A stretch of DNA of 64,000 nt from Pseudomonas sp. RIT623 (GTDB lineage Bacteria > Pseudomonadota > Gammaproteobacteria > Pseudomonadales > Pseudomonadaceae): NCBI RefSeq assembly GCF_004519305.1, contig NZ_SOZA01000022.1, positions 1 to 64,000 on the forward strand, given 5' to 3'. Below, piece after piece: positions 62,001 to 64,000 of this stretch. Position 1 is the first letter of the stretch; every line of letters starts with the position of its first letter. The notes beneath the pieces are model-generated. The model saw only the letters and a list, made by a program, of their open reading frames with translations, was not told the DNA's origin and did no database searches. The position numbers and the translations under genes are program-made.

Positions 62001-63671
62001 TCGAGTGCTATCGGGCGCCGAGGTCTGGGCAAGCGCCTCGGCGATGCGCTCGGCAACGTCTGGATCGGGTATCTGGCCTTGCAGGTGCAACTCCATGGCC
62101 AATGCCGGCAGTTGTGCGCGTAACTGTGCCAGCAGCAGGCGCTGGCGTTCGGCATGTTGCTCGGTATCCTCCAGCAGCTTGCGGCGCAACAAGGCGGGAT
62201 ACGCGGTGCCAATATCCAATTCGGTGACCAATTTTCGCAGATAGCGCTCGCTCATCCAGGCCGGCAGTGGCGTCGCGGTGGTGGACGTCAGGGTGACGCG
62301 CCCAGCTTGGAGTTGGCCCAGGTTGCCGATGGCCAACTGAGCGCAGGTGAACGTGACGGGGGTCTCGTCGTTGGAGGATACGATAGAGCCTTGGACGGGG
62401 AGTGCCGCGGCAATGACCTGATAATTGGTGATTCGAACCTGTTCGGCGGTACAGGCCGTACCCGGGTGGTCCGCGGCGAAGCGCGCGTTCAATTGCTGGT
62501 TGGCGAATGTTTCAGCGTCCGGTACATCCTTCAGCCAGGATTGGCCGTCGGCCTGTTGGTAGGTTTGCGCAACATTGACCAGCAGCGTGCTGTAGCGCAT
62601 CAACGGGCGACTCTTGGCGTTCTGTAGCCAGTCGGGCAACTGCGCGTCGAGCGCCCGGCGCTGGGCGGCCTCGGTCTCGCTGCACATGTCGATCAACGAG
62701 GTGAGGCGATCCATGTCCATACTCATCGTGATGGCGTCGAACGTACCCTGGTAGGTGCTGGCGGTCTGTTCGATAACCCGCAGTTGCTGGCGTAGTAACC
62801 CCAGCGCCTGGTTTTCGAAGACTGAAGGGAATTGGTAGTCGATCTCGACGCGATAGGGGCTGCCGAATTGCAGGCTGTTACGGTAGTCGCGGATCCCCGC
62901 CAGGATGGTTTGCCGTGACTCGAATCTGAGCAACTTGCCGCTCAGGGTGTAGAGCAGTGTCAGGTTGCGTGTGGGATCGGTATCGACGTGTTCGATCAGC
63001 AGGGTGCTGGCCAGGTCGATATCCAGGTCGCCGTCGGCGGAAAAGTCGGCGGCCAGGCCGGCCACGTTGAGCGCCTGGGTATTCTGCCACTTGCTGCGGG
63101 TCGCCGCCTCAGGATAGGTATGCACCAACCTGGCGGCGGCCAAGGCAAAGCTGGGCCACTCGCCGGTCTTGGCCTTGTTATCGATGGCCTCCAGCATGTG
63201 CTTGCTCAGATAGTCGGCGTACCAGCGCCAGGGCGTTTGGCCCTTGTCGTCGAAGCGGTGCCAGTAGCCCACCAGCTGTTGTTGATAGGCGTTCAGTAGC
63301 AGCGGTCCCGCTTCGTTGATCAGCAATTCGACCTCATGCAGGTCGATGGCGAGCCTGGCGGCCGGGTCGCTGTCCAGGCGGGTGGTGAGAAAGTCAGCAT
63401 CGTCATTGAGGTTGAGGGTTTCGCGTTGGCAATAGCGTTCGATCAGTACCTGGCCAAGGGGGCGGATCCAGGCCTGGTCGGTGCGCGGGTGGCGGCTATC
63501 CAGATATAGCTGGCGTGGGTCGTGCTGGCTCAGTGGCAAGCGCTGTCGCCATTGATCGAGCAAAAGGGTGTCGGCGCTTTCCATGAGGGTGGGGCGGTCA
63601 ATGAAGCGTTTGGCGACTTCGCACTCGAGGTTGCTGAATTGCGCCAGGCGCTGATGCAGGTTGTCGGTCAT
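59064..63671 (-). CDS. giant DUF6543 (dermonecrotic-toxin-like) protein
   Basis: 1535 residues. Its middle contains two hydrophobic stretches near residues 700-765 (WLLFNTLLPLAGSTLGKVAW, MVNLLVNIAMLLFSH). It has a long charged helical C-terminal half and ends with the LWYAHFHYPAMDT and HLKTRAQRHAAGS elements common in Pseudomonas DUF6543 proteins. It has no LRR or NEL region, unlike its neighbour at 48987. The start ATG 63671 is preceded by CTTTCCCATCAGGCCCATC, with no strong ribosome site. Probably a secreted toxin or effector. It is convergent with the acyl-CoA operon, so it flanks that operon opposite to the other giant gene. Confidence 0.8.
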   Translation of the reverse strand: MTDNLHQRLAQFSNLECEVAKRFIDRPTLMESADTLLLDQWRQRLPLSQHDPRQLYLDSRHPRTDQAWIRPLGQVLIERYCQRETLNLNDDADFLTTRLDSDPAARLAIDLHEVELLINEAGPLLLNAYQQQLVGYWHRFDDKGQTPWRWYADYLSKHMLEAIDNKAKTGEWPSFALAAARLVHTYPEAATRSKWQNTQALNVAGLAADFSADGDLDIDLASTLLIEHVDTDPTRNLTLLYTLSGKLLRFESRQTILAGIRDYRNSLQFGSPYRVEIDYQFPSVFENQALGLLRQQLRVIEQTASTYQGTFDAITMSMDMDRLTSLIDMCSETEAAQRRALDAQLPDWLQNAKSRPLMRYSTLLVNVAQTYQQADGQSWLKDVPDAETFANQQLNARFAADHPGTACTAEQVRITNYQVIAAALPVQGSIVSSNDETPVTFTCAQLAIGNLGQLQAGRVTLTSTTATPLPAWMSERYLRKLVTELDIGTAYPALLRRKLLEDTEQHAERQRLLLAQLRAQLPALAMELHLQGQIPDPDVAERIAEALAQTSAPDSTRWVIRRLGFIKAPGRAVDSPRNTWLIEAQVPAGAACLLYRPLHKDSLLYFKDRLALFVAISTPGQLQDDLLERLPAEDRRPYAHGGFLEPHLFLPMDDTSAIPFGKPAAVTFPVEPPPANLGEALYLACVNESIARFEEASVSSAQARWNRWVNLGWLLFNTLLPLAGSTLGKVAWLAQMEVALAQFVDTDAEHEPTHHRLAMVNLLVNIAMLLFSHSLFRRRLEEEAMPPALTPPLADPDPAAPELPVTAQLVTALEPLDFSWSTPDRSLSNSQQGQLDLLQADVKESGLGTPTPTGELQGLYLHNNRLYTVLTHTQLQTRDGKPYRQPIRQVYEVQRDPDRLQMRIVGPDLKPGPWVQRDELGRWRLDLSVYFKGKGGMPITEQLNQMRLDKQAALAAADALIRADKALYEAKAREMVTIEGLISTTQDDTVLSSCQAKLSAIVTFWTDHLEHIKTRNALEPVKNYRMAHAAALRQENFCQLVLHKILKQRFTPGRKQLLALVEQQQWGQTLTEADVRIATQRLNQQSLLIEQMLKNNASLRYGHTELSKLAGPRFEKIVTWRNLAASVPANAQTELTLRFRQMENHVSRLKLLHPLSSMAASWRDRFWNNLQLGITQLKTVLGLSGENDEAKIRLLYSIKEQLQTAKRQLANLRKEVTDAATLETLQHLQGGLEHVQQETSRELSELPDYPPTSTFEQLRHRLPGLIDTNEHGVLLTRPRPGQATTVDLVGPDGEGTNRTFHLEDDRWVEHQPVRAAPGPSLPSLKRLLKQGATLLNEVREQVDKVRRASSAYLPIEIEESILHQRDRLTAQADAIETRLTRDNATDEGIEGTDAEGTAKALRTLAEAVQGQATELRIETALAQAPRMPEVLFLLEQGQIQLARVGVRVRLARVKGRPADFLDEYSISHDGKVLWYAHFHYPAMDTNRADFTAGHLKTRAQRHAAGSRVTEANGKVTEVYRAPITTTAASAHFFNL

Positions 63672-64000
63672 GATGATGGGCCTGATGGGAAAGGTTCATG
63701 AAGCCCCGTCAGGCGCGCAGGCAGACACTAATGGGCTACTACCCGCACGAATTTGGCTGTTGAGGTCGGCTCGCATCCTTACGGGTATTACGACATTTGT
63801 TGCGGCGTATTGCTGGTTGTGCTTTTCCAGTGCTTCGTCGCTGGAAAGTACGGCACCAGTGGGCGGATTCCTGGCGGTTTCGCTCAAATCGACAGTCATT
63901 TCTGTTGCCCACCGCCGCTTGGCACCTTAGACTTCCGCCCCCTGTAAAAGAGTGCCACTTGGCGCTTGAAGAATTCCGCCGCTGACGCAGCAGCGTCGGC
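63672..64000. other. 329 bp upstream of the second giant gene
   Basis: Should contain the promoter of the leftward giant gene. A 67-codon minus-strand frame (63696-63899) has no ribosome site. Nothing else recognised before the window ends. Confidence 0.4.

Noticed and set aside
63696..63899. 67-codon minus-strand frame upstream of the second giant gene
   Set aside because: No ribosome site, no recognisable sequence; probably leader DNA.

Overview
The window looks like chromosome from a Pseudomonas of the P. putida group. The evidence is high-GC coding sequence, many REP-type palindromes (cores such as GGGGCAAG/CTTGCCCC), the order yejABEF-mltD-gloB-methyltransferase-rnhA-dnaQ-ldcA known from Pseudomonas, and a phnXW-LysR-AraC-fatty acid operon block. 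The genus is inferred from remembered families and gene order; no search was run.

Accessory left third (1 to about 15.95 kb). A DUF3077/DUF6124-like pair and a lipoprotein are followed by decayed prophage-type material: a Dam-type methylase C-terminus, a frameshifted SRAP peptidase, and the catalytic half of UmuD. SRAP and UmuD meet head to head at a recombination junction. The UmuC gene that follows is split in two by an 8.5 kb AT-richer element (3901-12417). The element has imperfect terminal inverted repeats centred on TAACnGTTA, three consecutive tyrosine recombinases, a small helix-turn-helix/coiled-coil partner, and one cargo gene, a PHP-domain/SMC-like ATPase that looks like a defence gene. 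The second recombinase reads through an A AAA AAC slippery heptamer immediately followed by a stop codon, which suggests programmed -1 frameshifting or a recent lesion. Beyond umuC lie two AT-rich orphan genes with two related hairpins. The region ends in the detached first 27 codons of dusA, a known integration target, so it is probably a dusA-integrated island whose other end is outside the window.

Middle (16.3 to 29.4 kb). Here are an APH(6)-type kinase, an iron-starvation sigma/anti-sigma/TonB receptor cassette with a Fur-like box, small membrane proteins, an ATPase, a LuxR-type regulator, a PotF/SpuD-type polyamine binding protein, a compact VgrG-like protein, a GNAT enzyme, a decayed second copy of the DUF3077/DUF6124 pair, and a 275 bp near-palindromic element.

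Conserved core (29.5 to 44.8 kb). An oligopeptide ABC transporter (YejF, E, B and two tandem YejA) is followed by mltD, gloB, a SAM methyltransferase, rnhA, dnaQ, a lysine/arginine-type decarboxylase and an FMN reductase.

Right end (44.9 to 64 kb). The 2-aminoethylphosphonate degradation genes phnX and phnW have a divergent LysR regulator and are followed by an AraC regulator. A five-gene acyl-CoA operon (ligase, SDR dehydrogenase, thiolase, acyl-CoA dehydrogenase, enoyl-CoA hydratase) is flanked by two giant DUF6543/dermonecrotic-toxin-like proteins. One of these carries LRRs and an IpaH/NEL-like C-terminus that seems to lack the catalytic cysteine.
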